DNA of 64,000 bases from Aporrectodea caliginosa (taxonomy: Eukaryota; Annelida; Clitellata; Crassiclitellata; Lumbricidae), in NCBI GenBank assembly GCA_020284085.1, contig JACEVL010000518.1:467501-531500 (forward strand). The letters run 5' to 3'. Below the pieces are notes generated by a model. That model saw nothing but the letters and a program-made list of their open reading frames with translations. It had not been told where the DNA came from and searched no databases. This document shows, one piece after another, positions 54,020 through 64,000 of this stretch; position 1 is the first letter of the stretch, and every line of letters begins with the position of its first letter. The translations under genes were made by a program, and so were the position numbers.

Positions 54020-54200
54020 TATTAGGGGGGGGTGTAACGTATTAGGGGGGGGTGTAACGGGTTCAACCCCCCAAATAAATTCCCGAAATTTTGTGTATAT
54101 GCAATTATATGCGAAATACCAAAAAATGAACTTTTTCGATCATTTCCAATGGAAACCCCCAAAAACTTTAAAGCCCCTCCGAAATGTTTTCCTGGCTACG
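54020..54200 (+). repeat. Dispersed repeat with GGGTTCAACCCCCCAAATAA
   Basis: Related to 57020-57170 (GGGTTCAAACCCCCGAAATA, later AACCCCCAGAAAATTGTTTT). It includes a tandem GTATTAGGGGGGGGTGTAAC doublet. Probably a non-autonomous mobile element of unknown class. Confidence 0.55.
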
Positions 54201-54254
54201 CCCATGGATGTCACCAATTGCAAGTGCAATTATTCAGTCTGTCAACAACGACGA

Positions 54255-54472
54255 TTGTTTTGAAAGTGTCTATTCCTTATGAGGCCACAGTAGCCAACTG
54301 TTCAGGCGAAAGATCGCTCTCGAAGATGGCATTAATGAAGAGTGATGAACGCTCGGCGATGCATCAAGATCTCTTCTTCGTGCATTCTGTTTTGAGCATC
54401 GAAGCTGATATCACAAGAAAATTAACATTCATTGAAGTGATTAGGACATTTGCTGCTTCGAAAGCACGATAA
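54255..54472 (+). pseudogene. hAT transposase C-terminal dimerisation remnant
   Basis: VANCSGERSLSKMALMKSDE followed by VLSIEADITRKLTFIEVIRT and FAASKAR resembles the hAT C-terminus (CERSFSKLKLIK...LSIE...). Conserved positions are partly lost. No other part of the transposase is visible. Confidence 0.65.
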
Positions 54473-54639
54473 CAGCCAATGTGACTACGGTAGACTATTG
54501 TAGACTACTGATTAGTGTAGGTAATTTGACAATGCATTTACTGACTTCCATTGAGCTGTTGCTGTGTAATGATGCGAATGTGCGTAAATAAAATTCATGC
54601 GCTTACTATTTTTTCTTGAATTTATTTTTGATTGGAGTC

Positions 54640-55340
54640 TGAGCAGATTTGAATATTATTAAATTAGAGAAGGGGAAAGGGAGGGATGGGACGGAGAGGT
54701 AGGGTCCCGTAGGAGGAGGACGAGACGGGAGGAAAGGAGGGGGAATGGGCTCAGAGGCTCCAACATGACAGAGTACTCCAAAGCCCCAGGGCCCGTTAAC
54801 ACAGGCCTGCGAATACGGAATGAAAGAAACACGAAAAAGACAAAGGTAAAGGTGTTAAGTAAAGGAATAACTAGTCAGAATACACATTGCAGGAGATGAA
54901 ATAGAACAGGTGAAAGAATTCTGCACGGAAATTAAAGAAAAGGATAGCATCAGGAAATGAGGCGTTCACAGGACGGAAGGAACTACTGAGAGGAAAACTA
55001 GACAGGAATTCGACGATAAGGATGATAAGGATAGTGATAAGGAGTGTGGTGCTGTACGGACCAGAGACTTGGACCATGAGAAAAGAGAACATAAGAAAAC
55101 TCGAGGCTTTCGAAATTTGGACATGGAGAAAATGGAAAAAATCAGCTGGATGGAACATAAAACAAACGAAAAAGTTATAGGAAGGTTTTGAGAAAAAGAG
55201 CCCTGACACACAATTAGAACAAACAAAGGAAATTGAGCGGACACACGCTGAGAGGAGATTCACAACTATTATAAGAACGATCATCGAACGAAAAATGGAT
55301 TACAATTGCACTGTACACGATTGAACTGCTGTTAGGTCTG
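54640..55340 (+). pseudogene. LINE C-terminal fragment (about 54860-55310) and purine-rich flank
   Basis: Across two frames the + strand reads AGDEIEQVKEF, TIRMIRIVIRSVVLYGPETW followed by TMRKENIRKLEAFEIWTWRK, then KISWMEHKTNEKV and RTIIERKM. That is the post-palm region of a LINE RT (consensus type LYGSETW, LEAFEMW, KISWMDK). Frameshifted and dead. The preceding 54640-54780 is GGA-rich without a gene. Confidence 0.75.
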
Positions 55341-55344
55341 CGCA

Positions 55345-55500
55345 TGTCCTAGTCACTAAAGTGTTCCTTCGTCCTGTGTTCCGTCTGGAAAGCAGTTCTT
55401 CTGTGCGTTTACAGGACGAATAGAATTAAAGTGTTCCTTCGTCCTATGTTCCGTCCGGAATACAGTTCTTCTGACCGGTTCCTTGACTAGTAGAATTAGG
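55345..55500 (-). repeat. Tandem copies of the GPCR 3'-terminal segment beyond the stop codon
   Basis: Units beginning AAAGTGTTCCTTCGTCCTGT followed by GTTCCGTCTGGAA and CAGTTCTTCTG occur at about 55358 and 55427; the coding version (AAAGTGTTCTATCGTCCTGT) is at 55503. Spacing is about 70-76 bp. The unit corresponds to the last 15 or so codons and stop of the receptor. Confidence 0.8.
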
Positions 55501-56582
55501 CTAAAGTGTTCTATCGTCCTGTGTTACATCTGGAACGCAGCTCTTTCCTGTTTCGGGGCCGATGACATTTGACCGTCGTGTGAACAGCTTGCGCAGTCCC
55601 ACTTTGAATTCTTGGTAGTGAACCAGGTAGACGAAGGGATTCGTGCAGCAGACCATGAAAGCCACCGCTTGCGAGAGGTTGAAGGCGAGTCCAACATAGT
55701 CGAGCGGAACATGACCGATGACCTTAGCCAAAAGAATAGCCTGTTTGAAGGTCGTGCAGGCGACGAAGACCAACACAACGATCAGAAGGGTCTTGAGGAT
55801 GTTGCGCCTTGCCCGTGCCATCCCCGTATCTGGAGATGCTGCTGCTACTGCTGCTGCTGCTGCTCCTGCCACTGGTGGCGGCCGGATGTTGCGGCGAAGG
55901 GATCTCGCCATCTGGATGTAGCAGAAAGCGATGATCAGAAGCGGAAGGAAGTACTCGACCAGGAAGTTGTACGTTCCAATTACTATTGAGATCGTTTCTG
56001 ACGTATACGTCCGGACGACGCATGTTCCCTGTTGGTTGATCGAAGTTCCTTCGAGGGCGTAGGGCATCTTGAGGAGAATCCCGGACACAGAGACCCCGAC
56101 GATGATCCACAGGAGCCGCTTCTTCGTCATCCAGATGCGATACTGAACTGGGTGAACGGTCTTGAAGTAGCGCTCCACGGTGAGAGCTGTGATGTTGAAG
56201 AGAGATGACAGGAAGACACCTAGGAAGATGGACCGTGACCACCAGAGGTAACAGAGGATGACGTAGAGGGAACCCTTCCGACGTTGTACACGCCCACGTT
56301 GATGGTGAGTAGGAGTAAGATGCTGGCAAGGAGATCGATGATGCTCTGGCTTATGAGGAAGTAGTTGGCTTGTTTGCGGCGCAGTGGGGCGTGACCGAAC
56401 AAAACGACGATGCAGAGGAGGTTGCCGACGATTCCAACGACACTGATGACGGTGTACACGGTGTTGAATTTCTGCTGGAAGAGCCAAGGAGACGCGGTTG
56501 CGCCGCTAGTCAGTTGGCTGCCATTCGTACTCGATGTTGTGTCGGCATTGGGCAATGTTGAATAATCAGATACGTCAGCCAT
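55501..56582 (-). pseudogene. Second class A GPCR, disrupted by a one-base frameshift
   Basis: A close relative of the receptor at 48101-49174. The N-terminal part (from ATG at 56582) covers TM1-TM2 in one frame; the rest, from the YVILCYLW region to the stop at 55501, is in the next frame. Against the intact gene, one base is missing near 56265-56280, in the loop between TM2 and TM3. ERY, the RRNIRPPPVAG loop and NPFVY are intact and there is no other break, so inactivation is recent or the shift is a sequencing error. The third loop has an alanine run from GCT/GCA repeats. Confidence 0.85.
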
Positions 56583-57289
56583 GCTCCCTATTAAATATAA
56601 ACCCTTAATCCCGTTAGCCGATTTTTAAATATGTGAATGCATACTTATGTAACTATATCTTCATTCAGTCATTCATTCTGAAATTTTATATAGCGCCTCT
56701 TCAAAGAAACTACTCTTCTTTACACAATGCAACAGACACTAACTGCTTAGGAATAAGTCGATGCCAAATTGTCAGTTCCTTATTTACTACCTGTCCGAGT
56801 GGTGTCTGCAACGTTGCAAGATGTCACGCAATCGGAATTTTTAATTCGAAACTGTTTTCTCTCTTACACGTTTTATATTAATCTTAAAAGCTGTTATTTT
56901 TGGCCCTGCTGGAGTCGGGAACTCCTCTGAGACTGAGTACCCTTCGAGAGGTGCTATAGAAATCCTTGAAAGAAAGAAAGAATGAATGAATGACTAGTAC
57001 ATATAGGCCTATAGCATTGGCTTATTTAGGGTGGTTTTACGGGTTCAAACCCCCGAAATAAATGCATTACTGTTATAAAGAAACTGAACATGTAGAAAAA
57101 TACGAGCATGTACAATGGAACCCCTAAACTAAACCCCCAGAAAATTGTTTTCAGGCTACGTTCCTTGCCTATATTATACCTAAGGTATATGAGTGCGCAA
57201 AATATATCTGTAGTTAAACATTGATATGCTTTTGGCCGATACTGTGTCTGCTGATAAACAGGTTTTAGAAATCTATCGTAGTCTTCGTA
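56583..57289. other. GPCR 2 upstream DNA with repeats
   Basis: Contains a minus LINE tail (TTTATATAGCGCCTCTTCAA, about 56684), a plus LINE tail with AAAGAAAG/AATGAATG (56905-56993), and the dispersed repeat 57020-57170 related to 54020. No coding gene. Confidence 0.5.
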
Positions 57290-57510
57290 TGTAACTGTAA
57301 CAGGTACCTGTAACGTGTGACTGTATCCGAGCGTGTGGCATTAGATTCTGTCGCTTGACTTGCGCTGTCGTCTTCTGCGAGGGTTTTGTGTCTTACACCG
57401 TTCGCAGTCACGCATTTATAGCTTGCGTCTTTCCTGAGAAGATAGATCCTCTTAAAGAACGGTACTAATACTTAGCTCAATCGATCGAAGCTTAGCGTTG
57501 TGATGCCGTA
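57290..57510 (-). promoter_or_regulatory. Conserved block upstream of GPCR 2
   Basis: Counterpart of 52328-52590 (GTAACGTGTGACTGTA, GGCATTAGATTCTGTCGCTT, TTATAGCTTGCGTC). It starts about 710 bp upstream of the GPCR 2 start codon. Shared sequence is seen; regulatory function is inferred. Confidence 0.4.
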
Positions 57511-57529
57511 TAATAACTTATGATATTAT

Positions 57530-57815
57530 GAGGAAGGAAGGAAGGAAGAAGGAAGGAAGGAAGGAAGGAAGGAAGAAGGAAGGAAGGAAGGAAGGAAGGA
57601 AGGAAGGAGGGAAGGAAGAAGAAGGAAGGAATGAAGGAAGGAAGGAAGGAAGGAAGGAAGGAAGGAATGAAGGAAGGAAGGAAGGAAGGAAGGAAGGAAG
57701 GAAGGAAGGAAGGAAGGAAGGAAGAAAGGAAGGAAGGAAGGAAGAAGAAGGAAGGAAGGAAGGAAGGAAGGAAGGAAGGAGGAAGAAAGGAAGGAACGAA
57801 GGAAAGGAAAGGAAA
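57530..57815. repeat. (GGAA)n microsatellite
   Basis: GGAA repeats with occasional GAA and GGGA variants, about 290 bp. An inverse-complement (TTCC)n tract lies 580 bp further on. Confidence 0.97.
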
Positions 57816-57890
57816 GAAGGCTTGACCTTCTTTCAGGCTCCGAGTCAAAAAGAAGGTCAAGCTAGTTGACCTTCTTTCTGACTCTGAAGT
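57816..57890. repeat. Interleaved inverted repeats (TGACCTTCTTT)
   Basis: TTGACCTTCTTT at about 57831 and TTGACCTTCTTT at 57869 flank an inverted AAAGAAGGTCAA at about 57849, giving two alternative hairpins. It borders the (GGAA)n tract. Confidence 0.75.
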
Positions 57891-58394
57891 CTGAATTTCG
57901 ATTGAGTTTGGTGAGCTCACTGCGTGTGAAAGGCATAAATAGCGAGCGACGCGATTAGCCTACATATCGCCTAGCGATCGACCTTCGACATTTCAAATCA
58001 GAACTGCTCATTGAATATGGGCGGGGTAAATCTGGTAATAGGCCCTATTTTGCGGAAAGATCGATTTTCCCCGGTGAAACCGATTGCGTGGGAAATGAAA
58101 AGTTTTTCCTATGGCCTCGACCCCGCCCATATTCAATGAATTTGTCTTTCACCAGCGCTGCCCGGTCGAGTGGGTGCCACGCCTTAAAGATCCCCGTGTA
58201 CGGCCGGTGCTTCCCCGATCAAAACTCAGAAGTATAACCACGATTGGTAGGCGAACGGTATCGTTGCACTCAGAGGCACCTTGACGCTTGCTTTATCCAA
58301 ATAAGCTAGATTCTCTAATATTGTAAAAACATACCTTATAAAACGTTAACGTCTTACGAGTGGTATTACTACGAGTGATCTAGTTTACCTATCG
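57891..58394. other. Spacer between GGAA and TTCC tracts, no gene
   Basis: Apart from the small palindromic MITE at 58009-58138 this is unique sequence with no credible exon. Confidence 0.4.
58009..58138. mobile_element. Small palindromic MITE, about 130 bp
   Basis: CATTGAATATGGGCGGGGT at the left is repeated inverted at the right (ACCCCGCCCATATTCAATG, allowing one base). There is no coding capacity; superfamily undetermined. Confidence 0.6.
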
Positions 58395-58572
58395 ACCTTC
58401 TTCCTTTTTCTTCCTTCCTTCCTTCCTTCCTTCCGTTCTTCCTTCCTTCCTTCCTTCCTTCCTTCCTTCCTTCCTTCTTCCTTCCTTCCTTCCTTCCTTC
58501 CTTCTTCCTTCCTTCCTTCCTTCCTTCTTCTTCCCTTCTTCCTTCCTTCCTTCCTTCCTTCCTTCCTTCCCT
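58395..58572. repeat. (TTCC)n microsatellite
   Basis: TTCC repeats with TTC interruptions, complementary to the GGAA tract at 57530-57815; together they form a roughly 1-kb inverted arrangement. Confidence 0.97.
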
Positions 58573-59572
58573 TTAAATGGGTATCTCTATTCTCTAAAAA
58601 CAGCCAATCACCGATGTTAGTTGACTTCTCCTCAACTCATCTGAAATCTTCCTAGCATCCTCGCGTTCACGAGACAAGAGCTGACGGAATACAATCAGGA
58701 CCGTAGTCTTCATTTCTTCCTCTCTTGTGATCTTACAGTTGACCTGGCCACGCCCGGTGCATGCGTACTTCTGTCGCCAGCTAAATGAAGCACCAACAGC
58801 TCTCCTTATTCGCGCCCGCTAATTAAACCAGAACACGAAAGCACAGGTACTGTAGATAAACCCGTCGCTTTTGTCTCTTGCATTTACAGACAACGACAGG
58901 TTATGTTCAAAGAGTCTAATTAACTATTAACCGCCTGATACAGATATTTCGAAACGACCTACATCATGAGTCTGATGTATGTAAGCCTACACATGCAAAG
59001 GCTGGACATTTTATATAGCGCCTATAAAACAACGCGCACTCTTTGATGTCATTCAGGTCCAAACTTAATTAGTATTCATCTCTTTCAGATTGAATATTCA
59101 TGGATCTAATCTGGTTTCTCGTTTCTCTGATCTATCTACTCTTGGCTTCTCCAATGGTTTCCGTCGACTGATACGCAGTCAACGACAGGTTATGATCAAA
59201 GAGTCTAATTAACTAGTGGTTTTCTTATGCAGATACTCGATAACCTGCAGCCTGATTCTACGACACATGCAGCTGGACAGAAATGCTCTCAACTAGTCTT
59301 TCACAACTAATACTCTGTTGATAGGTCTATCAGCAATCTCTATATTAGCCATTCATTCTTTCTGATTGATGTCTCTGTGACAGCTCTAACAGCTATTATA
59401 AGAATCTAATCTATTTCGTCTATTTCAATAGGCTAACAGAGACAAATACAGTGGATTCCTATAGAAGTCTTGATTCCAGTGGCGTAACGAAGGGTAAACA
59501 ATCAGCGACCCAGATTGAAAAGTTGATGACTGCGGCCCCATTTTAATTTTCTATGTTGAGTTTTAATTATTC
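58573..59572. other. Intergenic with local direct repeats
   Basis: AACGACAGGTTATGTTCAAA through GAGTCTAATTAACTA occurs at about 58891 and again at 59179. The block 59395-59530 is repeated at 59758-59920. A minus LINE tail (TTTATATAGCGCC) lies at 59009. No gene. Confidence 0.6.
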
Positions 59573-59642
59573 TTATCATTATTATTATTATTATTACTAT
59601 TATTATTATTATGAATTATTAATTATTATTATTATTATTATT
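59573..59642. repeat. (ATT)n microsatellite
   Basis: ATT repeats with small interruptions, between the two copies of the 59.4/59.76 kb duplicated block. Confidence 0.9.
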
Positions 59643-59837
59643 GCGCCGAGGGGCTAATTGGTAGAGAAATGCCTCAACTGTCCAAAAGTAATGCTCGTTT
59701 ATAGGCTATCACTGCTCTGTATTAGCCATTAATTCCGCTGTGATTTCTCTGTGACCTGAGACAGCTATTATGAATCTAATCATTTCGTCTATTTCATAGG
59801 CTAACAGAGACAAACTCAGTATTTCCTTGATCCCTTC

Positions 59838-60017
59838 CAGTGGCGTAACGAAGGGTTTCAGCGCCCAGAGGAAACAGTTGATGACTACGCCCATTTCCCT
59901 TTTCTTGTTGAGTTTTAATCGTTCTTGCTCATGCTCCTACCACTGAAAGCTAATTTTCTCTTCCATCCTGCTGCCTCCCGGGGCTTTTGCCCCTCTGCCC
60001 CCTTCGTTACGCCACTG
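59838..60017. mobile_element. hAT MITE, imperfect target duplication
   Basis: Left end CAGTGGCGTAACGAAGGG and right end inverted CAGTGGCGTAACGAAGGG are identical. Flanking octamers ATCCCTTC and CTGCCTTC match at six of eight positions. A copy of the left end alone is in the upstream duplicate block (about 59479). Confidence 0.7.
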
Positions 60018-60610
60018 CTGCCTTCCTCCATCTTCTTTCTCTTCCTTCTTCCTCCTTTTCCTCCTCTTTGCCCTCCTCCTTCCTCTCTTCCTCATTCTCC
60101 TTCTCCCTCTCCTCCTTCTCCATCATTCTCCTACTCCTCCTCCCTCTTCTTCCTCCTGCTCCTCCTCCTTCCTGCTCCTTCCTCTCCTCTTCCTCCTTCT
60201 CATCTTCTTTCTTTTTTTCCTTCTAAGTTCTTTCTCTTCCTCTTGTTCTTCCAGTTCCTCCTTCCTCCTTCTTCCCATCCTCCTCTTATTTCTCTTTCTC
60301 CTTCTTCTCCTACCTATCCTGCTGCATTCTCTTAACGTTAAGCCGAAAGCCGACGATCTGCTACCAAGGTCAGTACGTGCAGCCTTTCCGTCTCAGTAGT
60401 TTTCTGTCACCAACACATTAACCCATTTAAAAGCTAATTCTTGCTGAATATGGCATTGAAGGGCTTAGATCCGTAACAATTTAATTTTAACAACTCTTCG
60501 TCATCGTCATCAGCTTCGTAATCATCATATTCATCATCGTTGTCGTATTCATCATCATCGTTTTCTGCTTTCTCCCTCCTTCTTCGCTTCTTCATCTTCA
60601 TTATCAGCAT
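60018..60610. repeat. Pyrimidine-rich (CCT/TCC) tract, then unique DNA
   Basis: 60020-60325 is an irregular CTCCTTCCT polypyrimidine run; 60330-60480 is unique; (CATCAT) sequence begins near 60500. No gene. Confidence 0.8.
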
Positions 60611-60637
60611 TATCTATCATCATCATCATCCATCATC

Positions 60638-60699
<62 letters not shown>

Positions 60700-60767
60700 G
60701 TCATCGTCATCGTCATCATCATCATCATCATCATCACCACCACCACCACCATCACCACCATCACCAC

Positions 60768-60821
<54 letters not shown>

Positions 60822-60840
60822 TATCATCATCACCATCAGC
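60611..60840. repeat. (CAT)n/(ATC)n trinucleotide microsatellite
   Basis: CATCATCAT with CACCAC and CGTCAT variants. Frames give poly-His, poly-Asp or poly-Met only. Confidence 0.97.
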
Positions 60841-61060
60841 TGCAGCAGCAACAGGCTTTGCCATCAGATTTCTGCAGGGCTGCGTTGGGCTGTTCGTACT
60901 GCAGAGCAGAGGCAAGCTGTCCACGCTGACTGTCTGTTGGACACACTTGCTGTACATACCATGCAGTCGATCGTAATCGTAACCTAGACAAATGCTCGAG
61001 AGCTACGTTAAAGTCAGTGGGATTATCCACAGGTAGTGAAGGGAGGTACATGTCCGGCTG
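60841..61060. other. Unique stretch, no gene
   Basis: No recognisable exon; bounded by the CAT and GACAGA repeats. Confidence 0.4.
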
Positions 61061-61330
61061 TCAGGAATGAGACAGAGAGACAGACAGAGGCAGAGAGACA
61101 GACAGAGAAAGACAGAGGCAGAGACAGTGACAGAGAGACAGAGACAGATATATAATATAATACTGGATGCTTAACCGTCATAAGACGGTTGAAAAGAATT
61201 TGAGACCGAGAGACAGAGAGACAGAAACAGAGACAGAGACAGAGAGAGTAATAGACAGAGAGAGTAGCAGAGGGAAAGACAGAGGGGAGGAAGAGAGAGT
61301 GGAGGGGGAATGGAGGGAGTGAGAGGAGGT
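61061..61330. repeat. (GACAGA)n purine-rich tract
   Basis: GAGACAGACAGAG-type repeats, interrupted at 61163-61200 by the Helitron-like end. Confidence 0.85.
61163..61200 (-). mobile_element. Helitron-like 3' terminus (copy 3)
   Basis: Minus strand: ACCGTCTTATGACGGT hairpin, TAAGCATC, CAG, T. Related to 20963 and 33516 over about 45 bp (TTCAACCGTCTTA...). The terminal tetranucleotide is CCAG instead of CTAG, and the element ends at an AT-rich site. Confidence 0.4.
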
Positions 61331-61580
61331 GCTAAGTCGTCACCTAGACGACCGAACGCATGTCAAGTGTACTCAGTAACTACAGGTGACTACTTGGCAA
61401 CTGGTGGCGCCACATAATATTGAAATCCAGGTGTCGCTTGGAGAATATCCGGTCGTTGTTTCTTTGTTTCAGGTGTAAATCGCACCTAGAGCGGAGAAGC
61501 AATGTCTGAAAAGAGAAGACACTTTTGTCGTCAATTTACCCGTGGACTCAGCTCCCTCGTTGGCTATGGGCTACATTGCC
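61331..61580. other. Unique stretch, no confident gene
   Basis: An acceptor-like TTTGTTTCAG|GT at about 61464-61474 precedes an ATG at 61502 (MSEKRRHFCRQFTRGLSSLV...), but the frame runs directly into the ATGT microsatellite and has no recognisable motif. I do not call a gene. Confidence 0.3.
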
Positions 61581-61589
61581 TTCAGCCGT

Positions 61590-61880
61590 CCGAATTATGC
61601 ATGCATGTGTGTATGTATGTATTAATACATGATGCATGCTTGTATGTATTTATGTATGTGTGTATGCATGCATTTATGCTTGTGTGCTTGTATGCAACTA
61701 TGCATGCATGTATGTATACTTGTATGTATGTATGTATGCATTCATGCATGTATGCTTGTCTTTGTATACGTTTTCATGTATGTCTGTATGCATGCATGTA
61801 TAGTTGTATATATCTATGTAATATGCTTGTATGTACTTATGTATGTTGGCATGTATTTATTTATTATGCATGCATTGTTT
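61590..61880. repeat. (ATGT)n microsatellite
   Basis: ATGTATGT repeats with TGCATGC and CTTGT interruptions, about 290 bp. Confidence 0.95.
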
Positions 61881-61892
61881 GTCCCTTTGATG

Positions 61893-62084
61893 CAGTGGCG
61901 TAACGAAGGGGGGCAGAGGGGGCAACCGCCCCGGACGCAGCACAACGGGGGTGCAAAGTTATATACCTTTCAGTGGTAGGCCTACACAGTAGACTACTAT
62001 GGCAAGAACTATTAAAAGTCAACAGGAAAATTAAAAGGGGGCGCGGTCATCCACTGGGCGCTGAAACGCTTCGCTACGCCACTG
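61893..62084. mobile_element. hAT MITE, 192 bp
   Basis: Ends CAGTGGCGTAACGAAG and, inverted, CAGTGGCGTAGCGAAG. Flanking octamers CTTTGATG (61885-61892) and CTTGGATG (62085-62092) match at seven of eight. Non-coding. Same family as 59838-60017. Confidence 0.85.
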
Positions 62085-62750
62085 CTTGGATGTTGACGTA
62101 TAGAAGAGCTTCACTGATTATGTTTTGACAGTGACTAAACCCGTTTCCCTCGACTTGACTTTTTAGATATCTTGTAGAAATTTAAAGATCGCGAATAGGG
62201 CAAGACTAATGTAGACTTTATATAGGTGTGCAAGTCCGGTCCAGTGGTCACATTGCTTTCAAAGCTTCCTGTTTAGCAGCAAACGAAACGAGTCTCACCT
62301 TTGTCGGTCTCGTCACTCTCGTGTAATTGGATTTGAAGCAAAACAGGGAACTATACAGTTGACGGCTGTTTCCATGTTTTGCGGAGTTGTATCGCAAAGA
62401 AAATAAGCAGCTTACAACAGGCGCTAATCAGATCAGTGTGGAAATATAGGTAGGTTGGAGTAAGCGGATCAGAGGAGATTTAAAAACGCGATGAATGGAA
62501 GACGTCTCTTTGAGTTTGATGGGCTTCTTTCCGATTATACGAAACTCATTTACCCGGTTTCTATCCCATGTCTCTCTGTCTGTATGTTTGTATAAGTCTC
62601 AGTGTCTGTGTGCACTATTTCTCTTTGTATAGAGCCAATATATTATGAGAAGGCATCAGTAGTACATCTGCGAGGTAGGACATGCTCCAGGTTTAAACCC
62701 AACTACAATAATTATATCAGCGAACACTTGCACCCGCACAGTTTGCATCA
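62085..62750. other. Intergenic, no gene seen
   Basis: Unique sequence, no recognisable exon or repeat. Confidence 0.4.
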
Positions 62751-62860
62751 ATAGAGAGTGGAAGCCTGAGTCAACCTTTTGGGGCCAGCGGGTATCGAAC
62801 CCGTGTTCCGATCTTTGTGCCAGCGTGTTACCATTCAACCAAATCTCCGCCCAATGATGT
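62750..62860 (-). mobile_element. SINE (family 2) head fragment
   Basis: Minus strand: GGGCGGAGATTTGGTTGAAT, TGGTAACACGCTGGCAC, the B box GGGTTCGATACCCGC and CAAAAGGTTGACTCAGGC. The body is missing. Confidence 0.75.
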
Positions 62861-63424
62861 ATATGTACATACATACATATCGACTTGCAGCAATCAGACA
62901 ACAAGGCATCTTTCTAAACGCCTGCTCAACTTACAAAACAGACTATCTAGAGCTCAGACTGGCACGCACGTTTTTAATAACACTAAGAAACATAGACATT
63001 GCTAAATAGTTTACACGGAATGTTTACACTGTCAACCGTTTGACAGGCGACTGATACCTGTTCTGCGTGTAAGACTACCTGGTGACGATGGTTCGAAAGA
63101 TTTCCGGGCGGCGTGCCATCATCCATCTACGAGGGACCACTGGATGGTGACAACCGCCTGAGCCATCGGAAACGGATCATATCGCCTATCGTCGCTCCTC
63201 GCTTTTGATTCTACGTGCTTTAAAAACCCTGAACTTGCTGTCATCTGTCAACTGGAGTTGGGAAACTGCTGACTGAGTGAGCGTGTTTGCGAGAGCCTGC
63301 CACTGGCGACTATTCTGTTGTTATCTAAGCTATGTTTGGTAACGAAAAAATGTTACGATTTGTTTTGCTTTTTGAGAAGCTCTATTAATTAAGAACGCTG
63401 CCAAGAAACAATTGTGGAATTCCC
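62861..63424. other. Intergenic, no gene seen
   Basis: Short frames only, none with recognisable motifs. Confidence 0.4.
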
Positions 63425-63560
63425 ATTTGGGGGTTTTCATTGGACATGGTCGCTAAGTAAGGGTCGGTTTTGAAAAGCTATAAAAGGGGTTCCCGGTTCA
63501 ACCCCTCCTCCGAAATAAATAATTGCCGAAACATCACTTAGCTTTTCAAAACTGACCCTT
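63425..63560. repeat. Dispersed repeat with internal inverted segment
   Basis: TTTTCATTGGACATGGTCGC then AGTAAGGGTCGGTTTTGAAA matches 29377-29530. At the right, TTTTCAAAACTGACCCTTTC is the inverse of the left part, so this copy is a short foldback. Confidence 0.65.
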
Positions 63561-63800
63561 TCACATACATGCATGCATGCATACTTACATACATGTGCAT
63601 ACATACATGCATACATGTAAAATTGTACATGTACAATTGTACATACATACATACATACATGTACATTCATACACACATATACATACATGCATACAAACAT
63701 GCATAAATACATACATACATACATACACATATTTATACATACACATACAAGTCATACATACATACACATACAGGCATACATACATACATACACGTATATA
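63561..63800. repeat. (ACAT)n microsatellite
   Basis: ACATACAT repeats with TGCATGCA variants; includes the palindromic TGTACAATTGTACA near 63625-63640. Confidence 0.95.
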
Positions 63801-64000
63801 GTAGTGTAATCTTGGATGTAGCTTATGCTAATACTCATGATAACAGTACTGTATATTATACGTTTACAACATTCGTTACCATGCAGTATTAGACTATGGA
63901 AATGTCATGCTTACAGGGTATTTCTGCAAATTCAATAAGAAATTGCTCCAGACATTTACAGCCTCACAGACTGCATGTGTTGGTTATAGACCGCGTATAA
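63801..64000. other. Window end, no feature
   Basis: About 200 bp of unique DNA with no recognisable element. Confidence 0.4.

Noticed and set aside
57492..57920. Proline/serine/phenylalanine and KEGR-type frames
   Set aside because: Artefact of the GGAA microsatellite.
60540..60957. Poly-histidine/poly-aspartate frames
   Set aside because: Artefact of the CAT trinucleotide array.
61502..61903. Possible short gene starting MSEKRRHF after an acceptor-like site
   Set aside because: The frame continues only by running into a microsatellite, and no domain or second exon is visible.

Overview
This window comes from an animal nuclear genome. It has long introns with GT/AG borders, many tRNA-derived SINEs, decayed non-LTR retrotransposons, hAT, mariner and pogo elements, and large microsatellites. 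The repeat spectrum and the lineage-specific, intronless rhodopsin-type receptors suit a marine invertebrate, plausibly a deuterostome such as an echinoderm or hemichordate. The species cannot be fixed from the sequence alone.

The main gene is a complete copper-transporting P1B-type ATPase of the ATP7A/ATP7B family on the + strand. I could assemble 19 coding exons between 14874 and 37749 with consistent splice phases, giving about 1386 residues: six heavy-metal-associated (HMA) domains, eight expected membrane segments, and TGES, CPC, DKTGT, SEHP, TGDN and GDGVND. The third HMA domain has lost its CxxC. A second, frame-broken copy of the ATP-binding-domain exon lies 434 bp upstream of the functional one. 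The tail carries an acidic dileucine motif, an acidic serine cluster and a possible C-terminal PDZ ligand.

Two related intronless class-A GPCR genes lie on the - strand at 48101-49174 (intact) and 55501-56582 (one-base frameshift). A block far upstream of each is shared (51930-52590 and 57220-57510), so the duplicated unit probably included upstream DNA. The 3' end of the receptor ORF is itself repeated in tandem beyond the stop codon.

The rest is layered mobile DNA. Region by region: 1-763 is an internally deleted hAT; 1.87-2.46 kb is a (TACA)n array; 2.9-7.7 kb holds SINEs with hAT MITEs inserted in them and a TA-flanked DNA transposon; 7.7-14.8 kb is ATP7 upstream DNA with LINE and SINE debris; 14.8-38 kb is ATP7; 40359-45653 is a foldback element with arms of about 720 bp and a 13-15 bp target duplication, invaded by LINE fragments and by a pogo-type transposon whose transposase ends in a PHD-like zinc finger; 45.7-57 kb is the GPCR region with a 1.36 kb mariner relative and hAT MITEs; 57-64 kb is mostly simple repeats and small MITEs. 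A Helitron-like 3' end with a covarying hairpin occurs three times.
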